A stretch of 64,000 nt of DNA from NCBI GenBank assembly GCA_030696775.1, contig JAUYRN010000005.1, positions 1 to 64,000 on the forward strand, read 5' to 3'. The notes below the pieces were generated by a model that was given only the letters and a program-made list of their open reading frames with translations, made no database searches and had not been told where the DNA came from. Made by a program: the position numbers and the translations under genes. Below, piece after piece: positions 46,257 to 54,749 of the stretch. The DNA comes from Sulfuricurvum sp. Its GTDB lineage: Bacteria; Campylobacterota; Campylobacteria; Campylobacterales; Sulfurimonadaceae. How positions within the stretch are numbered: the stretch's first letter is position 1; the number at the start of each line of letters is the position of its first letter.

Positions 46257-46883
46257 TTGATTAAGTTAGCAGTATTTGATTTTGATTCGACACTCATGGA
46301 TGGAGAAACCATTGATTTTTTCGCGGAAGCTTTGGGAATCGGGGCGAAAGTCAGTGAGATTACGCAGCGGGCGATGAATGGGGAACTTGATTTCTTTGAA
46401 TCGTTACGTGAGAGAGTAGGGCTGCTGGAAGGCTTGGAATTTTCTAAAGTAGAAAAAATTTGTCAAAATCTCCCTTATATGCCGGGTGCTATCGAGACCA
46501 TCGCGGCACTTAAAGCGCGCGGTATTAAAGTCGTTTGTTTTAGCGGAGGTTTTCGCTCGGCGACTTCACATGCAAAAAGTATCCTTGGGTACGATGCCGA
46601 TTTTTCCAATGTATTACATGAAAAAGAGGGAAAGCTCACTGGATTAGTGGGTGGTGATATGATGTTCGATTTTTCCAAAGGGGATATGCTGCAACGCCTG
46701 CAAGGCCTTTTCGGGATTACCGAAGAGGAAACGATGGCTATCGGCGATGGAGCAAATGACCGCTCGATGTTTGCTCATGCTGGAACTCGTGTGGCATTTT
46801 GTGCCAAAGAGATTCTTAAAAAAGAGGCCAATGTCATAATTGACACCAAAGATTTGAGGCAAATAATAGAAAAAGTGTTTTAA
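46257..46883 (+). CDS. serB: Phosphoserine phosphatase
   Basis: HAD phosphatase that makes serine from phosphoserine. Motif I is FDFDSTLMDGETID with both aspartates and the downstream Glu typical of SerB. Motif II is VVCFSGGF, the lysine is in the FSKGDML stretch, and motif III is MAIGDGANDRSMFAHAG. At 208 residues it has no N-terminal ACT domain. The start is TTG at 46257 with GAGGA nine bases before it. An ATG at 46250 in another frame gives only four codons and is ignored. Confidence 0.92.
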   Translation: MIKLAVFDFDSTLMDGETIDFFAEALGIGAKVSEITQRAMNGELDFFESLRERVGLLEGLEFSKVEKICQNLPYMPGAIETIAALKARGIKVVCFSGGFRSATSHAKSILGYDADFSNVLHEKEGKLTGLVGGDMMFDFSKGDMLQRLQGLFGITEEETMAIGDGANDRSMFAHAGTRVAFCAKEILKKEANVIIDTKDLRQIIEKVF

Positions 46884-46994
46884 AAAGCACATGAGTGCGC
46901 GGGCTCTCTGCCGAAGAGAACTTAGCGTTAGCGTAGCTGTCGGGATTTTATTCCGATGGCGTATTTAAAATTTAGAAACGAAGGTATTTATTTA

Positions 46995-47336
46995 ATGTTA
47001 GAAAATTCACTATGGTTGCGTTACAACCCAGAAAAAACGATTCGTGAAGTATTGGTTGGCCTCTATGGCTGTGCTGCTGTTGAAATCGAAGAAGATGAAC
47101 GAGAGCTGTATGCATCGTTAAAGCGTCATTTGACGAAAAAAGAGCTGCGAATGATTATGATGCATGAAGGTGGCTGTACAGCTGAAGAGATTGGTGCTGA
47201 AGTTGCCCTTGAAGGTGAAGCGCTGACCAAAGCACAATACAAAGCGTACCGAAAAGTCCGTCAGGATAAGATTCGTTTAGAAGTACGTGCCAATAAAGTT
47301 AAAGAAGAAAAAGTGGAGACCGCCGAAGAGGTGTGA
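46995..47336 (+). CDS. Conserved hypothetical protein, charged helical
   Basis: A 113-residue protein with no family I recognise. It is rich in Glu, Lys and Arg and predicted helical: EDERELYASLKRHLTKKEL followed by MIMMHEGGCTAEEIGAE, whose helix-turn-helix-like spacing recalls sigma-factor region 4, and then KAYRKVRQDKIRLEV. No membrane segment is seen. The ATG at 46995 with GAAGG upstream is preferred; one at 46956 would add 13 residues with no ribosome site. It lies between serB and the cytochrome gene. DNA or RNA binding is only a guess. Confidence 0.6.
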   Translation: MLENSLWLRYNPEKTIREVLVGLYGCAAVEIEEDERELYASLKRHLTKKELRMIMMHEGGCTAEEIGAEVALEGEALTKAQYKAYRKVRQDKIRLEVRANKVKEEKVETAEEV

Positions 47337-47412
47337 TGTCAATGTGATTTATTAATCATCCATTTATTCTTTCTAAGATATGATGTTCTTGATATTTAAA
47401 AAAAGGAATTGT

Positions 47413-47745
47413 ATGATGAAATCAACTTCATTATTGCTTGCGACTTTTGTTGCGGTTGGTATGATGGCAACTAGTGCATCTGCTGATGTCAAAAAAGGTC
47501 AAAAAACATACTTGAAAACTTGTAAAAATTGTCATGGTAATGGTACTAAAGGTGCTGCTATGCATACACAAGACGAGTGGGATGATCTATTCGCCAATGG
47601 CGGAGCAAAAATTATCAAAGCACATGCAAAAGATAAATCTGCTGCGTACTTCAATGGTGATAGCTTCAAAGAGCAATCACAAGATTTGCGCGACTTCTTG
47701 TTTGAATACGGTTCGGATTCAGGCAACGTCCCTTCTTGCGGATAA
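47413..47745 (+). CDS. Small periplasmic c-type cytochrome
   Basis: A 110-residue exported protein with a cleavable signal peptide (MMKSTSLLLATFVAVGMM, cleavage near ASA-DV) and one haem c site CKNCHG. The Met in AAMHTQDEW or another residue may be the sixth ligand. It is a class I-like electron carrier, plausible for a respiratory sulfur or hydrogen oxidiser, but its partner is not in the window. The ATG at 47413 follows AAAAGGAATT; an earlier start at 47380 would put extra charged residues ahead of the signal peptide. A hairpin with T-run follows, so it ends a transcript. Confidence 0.85.
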   Translation: MMKSTSLLLATFVAVGMMATSASADVKKGQKTYLKTCKNCHGNGTKGAAMHTQDEWDDLFANGGAKIIKAHAKDKSAAYFNGDSFKEQSQDLRDFLFEYGSDSGNVPSCG

Positions 47746-47756
47746 ATACCTCATAT

Positions 47757-47786
47757 TTCTTCTCTTTATGAGAAGAAGTTTTCTTT
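47757..47786 (+). terminator. Intrinsic terminator after the cytochrome c gene
   Basis: TTCTTCTC (47757-47764), loop TTTAT, and GAGAAGAA (47770-47777) form an 8-bp perfect stem, followed by GTTTTCTTT. It lies 12 nt after the cytochrome stop and before the convergent pfkA. Confidence 0.7.
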
Positions 47787-47846
47787 ATAGTTCAAATCTT
47801 CTTTTCTAGTTTTTACTTCACTTTACTATTCATAATAAATATTTTA

Positions 47847-48827
47847 TTACATTTGACAATGCGATGGAGCAAATTGTTCACGTCCAAGGGTAAGAAGTTC
47901 TTCGTCTAAACGATAGGGATTAAGGGCAACTTCGTCAATGGATTTAAAATTAAAATGACTTTTGCTATAGCAAATGACGGAGTTGTTTTTTCCTTCCAGT
48001 AACGCATCGATGGCGTGAGTCACAAACTTATATGCCATAAGTCGATCATACACGCTTGGATTACCTCCTCGTTGAAGATGTCCTAAAATACTGACCCGTG
48101 ATTCAAATCCTAACTCTTCTTCAAACCATCGTGCTACTTCATCGGCATTTTTAAGACCTTCAGAGACAACAGCGATAAAATAATCACGACCTTTGCGTAT
48201 TTGAGATTCAAAACACCCTTTATACTGTGTGATGTCAATAGGGATTTCAGGTATCAAACATACTTCAGCCCCTGAGGTAATAGCAGATACGAGGGCAAGA
48301 TAGCCGCAATCGCGGCCCATGGTTTCAATTACAAAAGCGCGCCGAAAAGAAGAGGCCGTATCACGGATGGAATCAATCGCATTTTTGATGACATTAAGCG
48401 CTGTGTCTACTCCAAGGCAGTAGTCAGTGCCATTAATATCGTTATCAATCGTAGAGGGTATACCGCAAAATGAGATACCGGATTCATGATGAAAACGTTC
48501 CATTCCTCTAAAACTGCCATCGCCTCCAAGTACAATCAGTTTTGTGATTCCTTTATCCTGTAAGTTTTGTGCTGCTATAGCTCGATAAGCAGTATCTTTA
48601 AAGCGGATTGAACGTGCGGAACGAATCTTGGTCCCTCCTCGTGTCATTATCCCTGCAACATCTTCGTAATGGGCTTCATGGATATTGTTATCTATGAGAC
48701 CTTCATAGCCGTTGTAAACAAAAAAAGGCTGCATCCCTTTGGCAAATGAGTATTCAACAAAACGTTTGATGGCGGGATTCATTCCCGATACGTCACCACC
48801 TGAACAGAGAATGGCTATTTTATCCAT
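47847..48827 (-). CDS. pfkA: 6-phosphofructokinase
   Basis: Phosphorylates fructose 6-phosphate to the 1,6-bisphosphate, the committed step of glycolysis. It has LCSGGDVSGMN, VLGGDGSFRGM (the Gly of GGDGS favours ATP over pyrophosphate), PSTIDNDINGTD with the catalytic Asp, and MGRDCGYLAL. The 326 residues are typical of bacterial PfkA. Ser replaces the Gly usually seen in PGTIDND. Many host-associated Campylobacterota lack this enzyme, so it implies a full glycolytic option here. It overlaps the lipoprotein gene by 13 nt at the end of an Mla-type operon. Confidence 0.92.
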   Translation of the reverse strand: MDKIAILCSGGDVSGMNPAIKRFVEYSFAKGMQPFFVYNGYEGLIDNNIHEAHYEDVAGIMTRGGTKIRSARSIRFKDTAYRAIAAQNLQDKGITKLIVLGGDGSFRGMERFHHESGISFCGIPSTIDNDINGTDYCLGVDTALNVIKNAIDSIRDTASSFRRAFVIETMGRDCGYLALVSAITSGAEVCLIPEIPIDITQYKGCFESQIRKGRDYFIAVVSEGLKNADEVARWFEEELGFESRVSILGHLQRGGNPSVYDRLMAYKFVTHAIDALLEGKNNSVICYSKSHFNFKSIDEVALNPYRLDEELLTLGREQFAPSHCQM

Positions 48828-49426
48828 TGGTTTTCCTTTCCAACCATTTCGAGCCAGTCGGTTGTGTTTTCACTGAGTTGGTGGGTTGCTTTTGTGAGGG
48901 CATTGACTCCTCCTTGTGCATCTGCGGAGAGTGCCGGTTCTGTAATGATAAAGCGTTTTGCGGCAATCATTTTTTTGGTTTTTGGATCAATCAGTCGGTA
49001 GGTAATATCAATAAACCCTTCGCTCTTGGAGTTGTCACTAAAACGGTGGTAAAAGGCTCTTAAATCCGATTCCAAGAGTAGATCAGCTGTTGCGCTTGAG
49101 GTAGCGGGAATAAGAGTGGTAAAAAGCTGTTGATCTTGGAGAGAGGAATACACAGCACGGTCAATCATACTGGAAGGGGAATCCGACCACCTGCTGTACA
49201 AATAAGCATCAATACGAGAAGACTCTTTGAGATAATAGAATTGTGTTGAGGTGAGCGAAGGGATGCTTCTAGTAGACGAAAGTTTCAGAGCCGCATTGAT
49301 AGGCAGAGTTGTCGCAACATGCGATACATACGAGGGAAGGATGGTGTATTCGTGCAACGACGGGCGAAGAGAGGAACATCCTGTCACTATAAATGCAATC
49401 AGTGTTGTTAAAAAGATAGTTTTCAT
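48815..49426 (-). CDS. ABC-type transport auxiliary lipoprotein of the Mla-like system
   Basis: A lipoprotein with signal peptide and lipobox VTGCSS (Cys about residue 17), then a PqiC/ABC_trans_aux-like domain (INAALKLSSTRSI, YYLKESSRIDAYLYSRWSDSP, IDITYRLIDPKTKKMIAAKRF). In Mla/Pqi-type systems such outer-membrane lipoproteins help the MCE channel to pass lipids between membranes. The 203-residue length fits. AGGAG precedes its ATG. It lies 4 nt after mlaD and overlaps pfkA. Confidence 0.82.
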   Translation of the reverse strand: MKTIFLTTLIAFIVTGCSSLRPSLHEYTILPSYVSHVATTLPINAALKLSSTRSIPSLTSTQFYYLKESSRIDAYLYSRWSDSPSSMIDRAVYSSLQDQQLFTTLIPATSSATADLLLESDLRAFYHRFSDNSKSEGFIDITYRLIDPKTKKMIAAKRFIITEPALSADAQGGVNALTKATHQLSENTTDWLEMVGKENQWIK

Positions 49427-49430
49427 GCGA

Positions 49431-50399
49431 TCATTCTCCTGGTCCCGGTTTGGGTGTAGATTCTTTGAAAAGTATATCGGATGGACTTTCGCGTAATGAT
49501 TTAAGGGTAAGTTCCATCTCGCTTAGCAATGAGCGCGATTGGACTAAAAGAGCATTGAGCTCAATGGTTGAGTCAGATGCGATGGATTGCAGATCATAGT
49601 CACCACGATTCATAGAGGTTTCGATTTTATCGATGAGTGTATTGCTTTTTTTAGAGGTTTCAGCCCATGATTTCATGGTGGGGGAGAGACTGTCTCTCAT
49701 GGTTACTTTAAAGGTATCCATGGAACTGCCTACTTTATCGGCGGAAGTTCCAACTTTTAGCATGGTTTCATCTAGCTTTTTGCCAGTTTGTATGGAGTTC
49801 TTAAGTAATACATCGATTTCATCTTGGTAGCTGTTGATGCGCTGCGTCAGTATTTTTAGATTCTGAAGTGTTATGGAAAAGTTTTTGGTATTGCTGTCGC
49901 TCATGATGGCGTTTGTATGGTCGAGAGTATCTGAAAGTTTTGTGACGACACTGCTTAGTGTTTCATCAAGCCGTTTGATAAGAGAGGGAGCTGTTGGGAT
50001 AATGGCAATATTGTTTTTAGAGGTCAGGAGCAGGGGTGAATTTTTCGAACCTCCGGCTATTTCAATAAACGCCAAGCCCGTGATTCCGAAAAATTTAAGT
50101 GTTGCCATGGAATCGATTCGAATGGGTGTCTCTTTTTTGATTTTTAAAATCAGTTCAACTTCTTCACTGTTGAGAGGATTAATGCGTATTATTTCCACCT
50201 TGCCGACATCAACGCCGTGAAATTTGACAGCAGCTTCCGGGGACAGTCCAGAGATGGACTCGGTGATGTAGACTTTGTATTGCTGGTATTGTCTCTCATC
50301 GTCATTGTATTTTCCAAGCCAAAATGCAAAGGAAATTAACGCCCCGGTTAATAGAAGGACAAAAAAACCGACGAGAGTATAGTTAACTTTTGATTCCAT
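49431..50399 (-). CDS. mlaD: MlaD family MCE-domain lipid transport protein
   Basis: Single-pass inner-membrane MCE protein that forms a periplasmic hexameric ring for phospholipid traffic. The membrane segment is VGFFVLLLTGALISFAFWLG (about 11-30). The MCE domain follows with YITESISGLSPEAAVKFHGV, VEIIRI and a GLAFIEIAGG strand. After about residue 150 a long helical/coiled-coil region leads to a Pro-rich end. At 322 residues it is longer than E. coli MlaD (about 183) because of that tail. It overlaps mlaF by 17 nt. Confidence 0.88.
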   Translation of the reverse strand: MESKVNYTLVGFFVLLLTGALISFAFWLGKYNDDERQYQQYKVYITESISGLSPEAAVKFHGVDVGKVEIIRINPLNSEEVELILKIKKETPIRIDSMATLKFFGITGLAFIEIAGGSKNSPLLLTSKNNIAIIPTAPSLIKRLDETLSSVVTKLSDTLDHTNAIMSDSNTKNFSITLQNLKILTQRINSYQDEIDVLLKNSIQTGKKLDETMLKVGTSADKVGSSMDTFKVTMRDSLSPTMKSWAETSKKSNTLIDKIETSMNRGDYDLQSIASDSTIELNALLVQSRSLLSEMELTLKSLRESPSDILFKESTPKPGPGE

Positions 50400-51138
50400 G
50401 CGTTTCCTTTTGAAAAAAATAATCGATTATAGGGTGATTGATGGCGAGGACTTCATCGAGTGTCCCCTCAGCAATCGCTTTTTTTTCTCCTAGTAACAAG
50501 AAGCGATCTACGATATGGTGTATCGTATCCAAATCATGGGTAACCATGACGACGGTAAGTCCTAAAAGATCACGTAATTGTTGAATCAATGCATCAAACT
50601 GCCGTGAACTCAAGGGGTCAAGTCCCGAAGTGGGCTCATCTAAAAATAAAAGTTTCGGATCAAGAGCAAGCGCGCGTGCGAGGGATGCCCGTTTGACCAT
50701 TCCTCCGCTTAGTTCACTTGGGTAGAGGTGAATGGCATGTTGAGGCAGACCAACCAGATCAATTTTGAGTTTAATGAGCTCACGGATGAGTTTGGGAGGA
50801 AGATCGGTGTATTCTTCATAGAGTAGGGCAATGTTTTCACCCACCGTAAGTGAGGAATACAGAGCACCGGATTGAAAAAGTACGCCCCATTTTTTGCGTA
50901 ATCCTTGAGCTTCAACAAGGGATAAATGTGAAATGTCAGTTCCGAAAATATGGATAGTGCCACTTGAGGGTTTTCCCAGCATAATCATTTCACGAAGTAA
51001 CGTTGATTTGCCCGATCCGCTTCCTCCCAGTAGGGCGTAGATTTCATGTTCTCGAATCGTACAGCTGACGTTATTGTGAATAAGGTTTTCTCCAAAGGAG
51101 GTGACAATATTACGCGCCTCAATGATAATGGGTTTCAT
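50383..51138 (-). CDS. mlaF: Mla-type ABC transporter ATP-binding protein
   Basis: Cytoplasmic ATPase energising phospholipid transport. Walker A is GGSGSGKSTLLREM, the signature is LSGGMVKRASLARAL, Walker B is LLFLDEPTSGLDP, and the switch His is in VVMVTHDLDTIH. The 251-residue protein starts at the ATG at 51138, overlapping the mlaE stop by 4 nt. A longer frame reaching 51180 lies inside mlaE. This is the MlaF/Ttg2A class by signature and by its neighbours. Confidence 0.93.
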   Translation of the reverse strand: MKPIIIEARNIVTSFGENLIHNNVSCTIREHEIYALLGGSGSGKSTLLREMIMLGKPSSGTIHIFGTDISHLSLVEAQGLRKKWGVLFQSGALYSSLTVGENIALLYEEYTDLPPKLIRELIKLKIDLVGLPQHAIHLYPSELSGGMVKRASLARALALDPKLLFLDEPTSGLDPLSSRQFDALIQQLRDLLGLTVVMVTHDLDTIHHIVDRFLLLGEKKAIAEGTLDEVLAINHPIIDYFFQKETHGIKS

Positions 51139-52253
51139 ATCTTGAGCTCCGTCAAAAGGATAGAGAAAAGAGCATCGCATGCGATAACAAGGAAAATGGC
51201 ATTAACAACACTTTTCGTGGTGTATTGCCCTATGCTCTCGGTATTTGCAGAGACTTGAAATCCTCGATAGGTACCGGTCATCGCAATCAAAATTGCGAAA
51301 AAAGGTCCTTTTACTATTCCGATAATGAAATGTTTAATGGGCAGCGCCCCTTGCAGACGATTTATAAATTCTGTGTAGGAGAGGTGTGATTGAGTAGATG
51401 CGATAACCATCCCTCCAAATATCCCAACGAGATCAGCAAAAAATATCAATAAGGGCAAAACAATCATCAAGGCAATAACGCGCGGCCAGACTAAAAAAAG
51501 ATGCGGGTGAAATCCCATCGTTTTCATTGCGTCAATTTCTTGGGTCATTTTCATGGCACCGATTTGGGCGGTGAAGGCAGAACCGCTTCGTCCGGCGATA
51601 ACAATAGCTGTGATGAGGGGTGCGAGTTCACGTGTTAATGAAATTCCAATCATATCGACGATGAGAATGTCAGCACCGAATTTTTGAAGCTGAACAATAC
51701 TCTGGAAGGCGATCACAACTCCGATTAAGAATGCACTGACGGCAATAATAGGAAGTGCATCAAATCCTGCAGTAATAATATGGGAACTGATAGAGCGGTA
51801 TCGAATGATAGAAGGGTTTCGCAGACTGTAAAGTAAAACGGTGAAGGCTTCACCTAAAAATGTCAGAAAAGTTCCTATTCCTTTAATGGATAAGTAGGCT
51901 TCTTTTCCGACACGATACAGCCACCCTGGACGATTTGGTGCTATTACATCATCTTGTGGATGGGGATAGAGGAGGTTGTAGAGTTGAATGTGCTCTTTTT
52001 TGCTTCCGATTATTTCGGATGCAAATCCCATTTTTTCAAATTTACGATAATACAAATGCCAAAGCGCAACACCGGCAGAATCAAGTTCAGTAACATTGCT
52101 AATCTCCCAACTTATGGGAGATATTACTGAATAAGATTCAAGGATTATAGCAACTGTTTTAAGATAATTTAATGTCCATTCACCACTGCACACGAAGATT
52201 GTCCTAGAATGATCATGGACAATCTCAAGAGTGGCAGGGTATGTGTTTTGCAT
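51135..52253 (-). CDS. mlaE: Mla-type ABC permease with N-terminal STAS domain (MlaB-MlaE fusion)
   Basis: The first 100 residues look like a STAS domain (IFVCSGEWTLNYLKTV, ISNVTELDSAGVALWHLYY), which is separate as MlaB in E. coli. The rest is the MlaE permease with GFDALPIIAVSAFLIGVVIAF, FGADILIVDMIGISLTREL and MKTMGFHPHLFLVWPRV. Six or so membrane segments are seen. The fusion fits an all-in-one Mla complex in this phylum. An AGGAG abuts the ATG with no spacer and an in-frame stop lies just upstream, so the initiation signal is odd. It starts 24 nt after the TonB receptor stop. Confidence 0.9.
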   Translation of the reverse strand: MQNTYPATLEIVHDHSRTIFVCSGEWTLNYLKTVAIILESYSVISPISWEISNVTELDSAGVALWHLYYRKFEKMGFASEIIGSKKEHIQLYNLLYPHPQDDVIAPNRPGWLYRVGKEAYLSIKGIGTFLTFLGEAFTVLLYSLRNPSIIRYRSISSHIITAGFDALPIIAVSAFLIGVVIAFQSIVQLQKFGADILIVDMIGISLTRELAPLITAIVIAGRSGSAFTAQIGAMKMTQEIDAMKTMGFHPHLFLVWPRVIALMIVLPLLIFFADLVGIFGGMVIASTQSHLSYTEFINRLQGALPIKHFIIGIVKGPFFAILIAMTGTYRGFQVSANTESIGQYTTKSVVNAIFLVIACDALFSILLTELKI

Positions 52254-52277
52254 CTCCTATTGTAACGCAAATTTATT

Positions 52278-54356
52278 TCAAAAGGTAGCTTTTAACCCAG
52301 CATATACCATCCGTCCGCGTAACGATCCCCAGATGTGGGCAGAATCGAATCCACCATTCGCATCATAAAATAAGGGAGATTCGGTATCGGTTTGGAGCGT
52401 ATCAAAGAGATTTTTTGCTCCCGCGTATACGGTAAAGTTTTTATTCAGCTCTTTTGAAATTTTCAGATCGACTGTTGTGTAAGCTGGAGCTGTTGTATTT
52501 TTTGGTGAGGTAAGAGCTAAATCATTAAAGTGCTCCATATATCCATACGGGGTTAAATCACGTGCACCGACCCATGTGGCTTCCGTATACAACTCCCATC
52601 CGTTGATGTCATAATCGACACTGAAACGGGCACGTTGCTCGATAGCAGCCAGAGTCAGATGGGATTTATAAGCATCATCGTAGCGGTACATTTCGTAAAC
52701 ACCTGAGAGGTTTAGCCCTTCCATTACTTCATAGCCGATGGCTATATCACCATTTTTGACACTGACGGCTTCAGTGCTGTTACGCAATACGGGTGTTGCA
52801 GCAGAGTCATCGATGTAAGCGAGATTTTTGACCTGTGTATAGGCAGCGGATGCGGTAATATTTAATCCATGTGCATCATACGAGAGCGCATAACTTGCCC
52901 CTTTTGATTTTTCCAGTTCGGTAATCGCCATATCAAATCCGCTGTCAAGAAGTCCGTGTTCCGATTCGAAAAAAGTCAACGGCGCACGATATCCCATGCC
53001 GGCACTGAGACGTGATGTTAAATCATTGGTATGGTTGTGTCGCCAAAGGAAACGTGGGACTAACATGGTTTCATCGATTTCATTACCTTGGGCTGTTTTT
53101 GCACGCCAGTTAGTGGTGATTTTTGCACCACGTAATGCAAGTGTGAGTTCGTTTTTGTCGTCGATCATCCATGCATCTTGGGCATATACTCCTAATGCCG
53201 TGTAATCAAAATCATCTTTATCCATCCCTGCAACATCGAAGAATGCTATGGAACTTGATCGTGCCGTTTCGATTTTAGCATCGGTGCCATAGGTTAAGAA
53301 ATGGTTGTTGTTGAGAGCGTGATCGATTTTAATATCGCCGAAATAGGTTTTATCGGTATTGAGATAATCGGCACCTTCATAAAGAGAGTCTTGAAATTGT
53401 TCAGCGTACGCTATCGTCGTTTGGAGGTTCATTGTACCGTTGAGAGTATGACGCTGTTTGAGGTAAATTTCATCGCGAGTTGTATTGATGCGTTCTAGCA
53501 TTTCCATTGGTTGACCGGTATATACATTATTGACATTGCCCCCAATAAATGAGCTATCAAGTGCATTAGGGTCATAACTGGCAACGGCAGCGCTTTCAGA
53601 GACCATTGTTCCGCCAAATGAGTTGGATGTAAAATGGCTTGCTTTGAGTTCAATCGAATCATACGGTGAAAACTCATGCGTGACCATAAGAGAGAGTGAT
53701 TGATTTTCCAAACTTGGAGATTCACTGACACCATTGTGATCGTTATCGACTTGATCTTGAGTATGATAGGACGCAGAGACGAGTATACCGGTTTTTTTGT
53801 CGGCACTCATGGCTTCACCCAAAACAGAGTAGTTCTTGGTTCCCAATGTCCCTATTGATAGATCTGTTTCAATAGCATTGTTACGTGGTTTGCGAGGGAT
53901 AATGTTGATCGTTCCCCCGATGGCTTCAGGTGCTGTAAGTGAGGTACCTGTTCCGCGAGCGATTTCGATACTCTCGATGTCCGCCGTGCCGATCGCGTCC
54001 ATACCGTAAAAACTTGATACCGTTGAATTAAAAGGGATACCGTCGATTAATACCGTCGTATGTTCCCCTTTAAGACCATTTATTTGTACTCGTTTAAGTC
54101 CGCAGATGGAACAGCCGGTAGTAACATTGATTCCCACTTCTTTACTGATGGCTTCAGCGAGAGTAGAAGATTGTGTATGTTCAATCTCTTTTTTGTCGAT
54201 CACTTCTGTTTTTTCAACCAAATCTTTGAGTAAGCCTTTGTGCTGGATGACGGTAGTTATAGATCCATCGACGGTGATGGTATCGAGATGGGCTTCGTTA
54301 GCAGAAGCAAGGGTACAGATTGCAGCACATGCCACAAGAGAAAGTGTTTTTTTCAT
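52278..54356 (-). CDS. TonB-dependent outer-membrane receptor with CxxC plug motif
   Basis: A 22-stranded porin-type receptor. It has a signal peptide (MKKTLSLVACAAICTLASA), a plug domain with TLAEAISKEVGINV, GLKGEHTTVLIDGIP, IESIEIARGTGT and GAIGGTINI-like EAIGGTINIIPRKP, and a barrel ending in LKATF with terminal Phe. The plug has C82 and C85 in TGCSICGLKR, an unusual pair for a siderophore receptor. A metal or organometal substrate, such as copper, is plausible but not shown. The next gene upstream on the same strand encodes a His/Cys-rich exported protein. The length is 692 residues. Confidence 0.85.
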   Translation of the reverse strand: MKKTLSLVACAAICTLASANEAHLDTITVDGSITTVIQHKGLLKDLVEKTEVIDKKEIEHTQSSTLAEAISKEVGINVTTGCSICGLKRVQINGLKGEHTTVLIDGIPFNSTVSSFYGMDAIGTADIESIEIARGTGTSLTAPEAIGGTINIIPRKPRNNAIETDLSIGTLGTKNYSVLGEAMSADKKTGILVSASYHTQDQVDNDHNGVSESPSLENQSLSLMVTHEFSPYDSIELKASHFTSNSFGGTMVSESAAVASYDPNALDSSFIGGNVNNVYTGQPMEMLERINTTRDEIYLKQRHTLNGTMNLQTTIAYAEQFQDSLYEGADYLNTDKTYFGDIKIDHALNNNHFLTYGTDAKIETARSSSIAFFDVAGMDKDDFDYTALGVYAQDAWMIDDKNELTLALRGAKITTNWRAKTAQGNEIDETMLVPRFLWRHNHTNDLTSRLSAGMGYRAPLTFFESEHGLLDSGFDMAITELEKSKGASYALSYDAHGLNITASAAYTQVKNLAYIDDSAATPVLRNSTEAVSVKNGDIAIGYEVMEGLNLSGVYEMYRYDDAYKSHLTLAAIEQRARFSVDYDINGWELYTEATWVGARDLTPYGYMEHFNDLALTSPKNTTAPAYTTVDLKISKELNKNFTVYAGAKNLFDTLQTDTESPLFYDANGGFDSAHIWGSLRGRMVYAGLKATF

Positions 54357-54385
54357 AGTAAAATCCTAAAAGGTTAAATAATTAT

Positions 54386-54411
54386 AATAATGGTTTGTTT
54401 TGAATAATGGT
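54386..54411. promoter_or_regulatory. Direct repeats AATAATGGT ahead of the TonB receptor gene
   Basis: The nonamer AATAATGGT occurs at 54386-54394 and 54403-54411, 17 bp apart, in the 59-bp spacer between the small His-rich gene and the receptor gene. On the minus strand an overlapping TTATAAT can serve as a -10. The repeats may be a metal-regulator operator or coincidence in AT-rich DNA. Confidence 0.35.
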
Positions 54412-54415
54412 AATT

Positions 54416-54673
54416 TTAAGTCAGAGGAGGGGAACGGTTACGCGTTAGAATAGAGGACACAACTGGATATGAGGTGTCCATAAAGCTAAAATTTTCGTAG
54501 TAATGATCTATAGGTATGACTATGCTGGCATCCCCAAGCAGAGCTGGAGCATGAGAGAGTACACACACTTCACATGTATCACCGTGCTGATGAGCGTGAC
54601 TACTTTCATGAATAGCGCCGACGAAAAGTGAGAGGATAAACAACAGCGTAAAGAGTCGTCGAAATCGCTGCAT
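54416..54673 (-). CDS. Small exported His/Cys-rich protein
   Basis: An 85-residue protein with a signal-like N-terminus (FRRLFTLLFILSLFVGA) followed by HESSHAHQHGDTCEVCVLSHAP, a cluster of five His and a CxxC. The rest (SIVIPIDHYYENFSFMDTS, then RNRSPPLT) resembles the tail of DUF2946-like proteins found beside metal-handling genes. A very strong ribosome site AAGGAGG precedes the ATG. It lies directly upstream of the TonB receptor on the same strand, so a shared metal-related role is likely; the metal is not identified. Confidence 0.7.
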   Translation of the reverse strand: MQRFRRLFTLLFILSLFVGAIHESSHAHQHGDTCEVCVLSHAPALLGDASIVIPIDHYYENFSFMDTSYPVVSSILTRNRSPPLT

Positions 54674-54749
54674 TTATCCTCCTTGTAAATTTTATAGGGA
54701 ATTATAGCGAATGGACCACTGTTTGCTTAATGATTTAAAAGGTTTTGGA

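Noticed and set aside
46250..46264. ATG at 46250 as serB start
   Set aside because: It is out of frame and gives only four codons before a stop. The TTG at 46257 matches the conserved N-terminus.
46884..46994. Possible terminator or repeat in the serB-hypothetical gap
   Set aside because: Short complementary stretches (CGGGATTTTATTCCG) occur, but without a strong stem or T-run. No feature is claimed.
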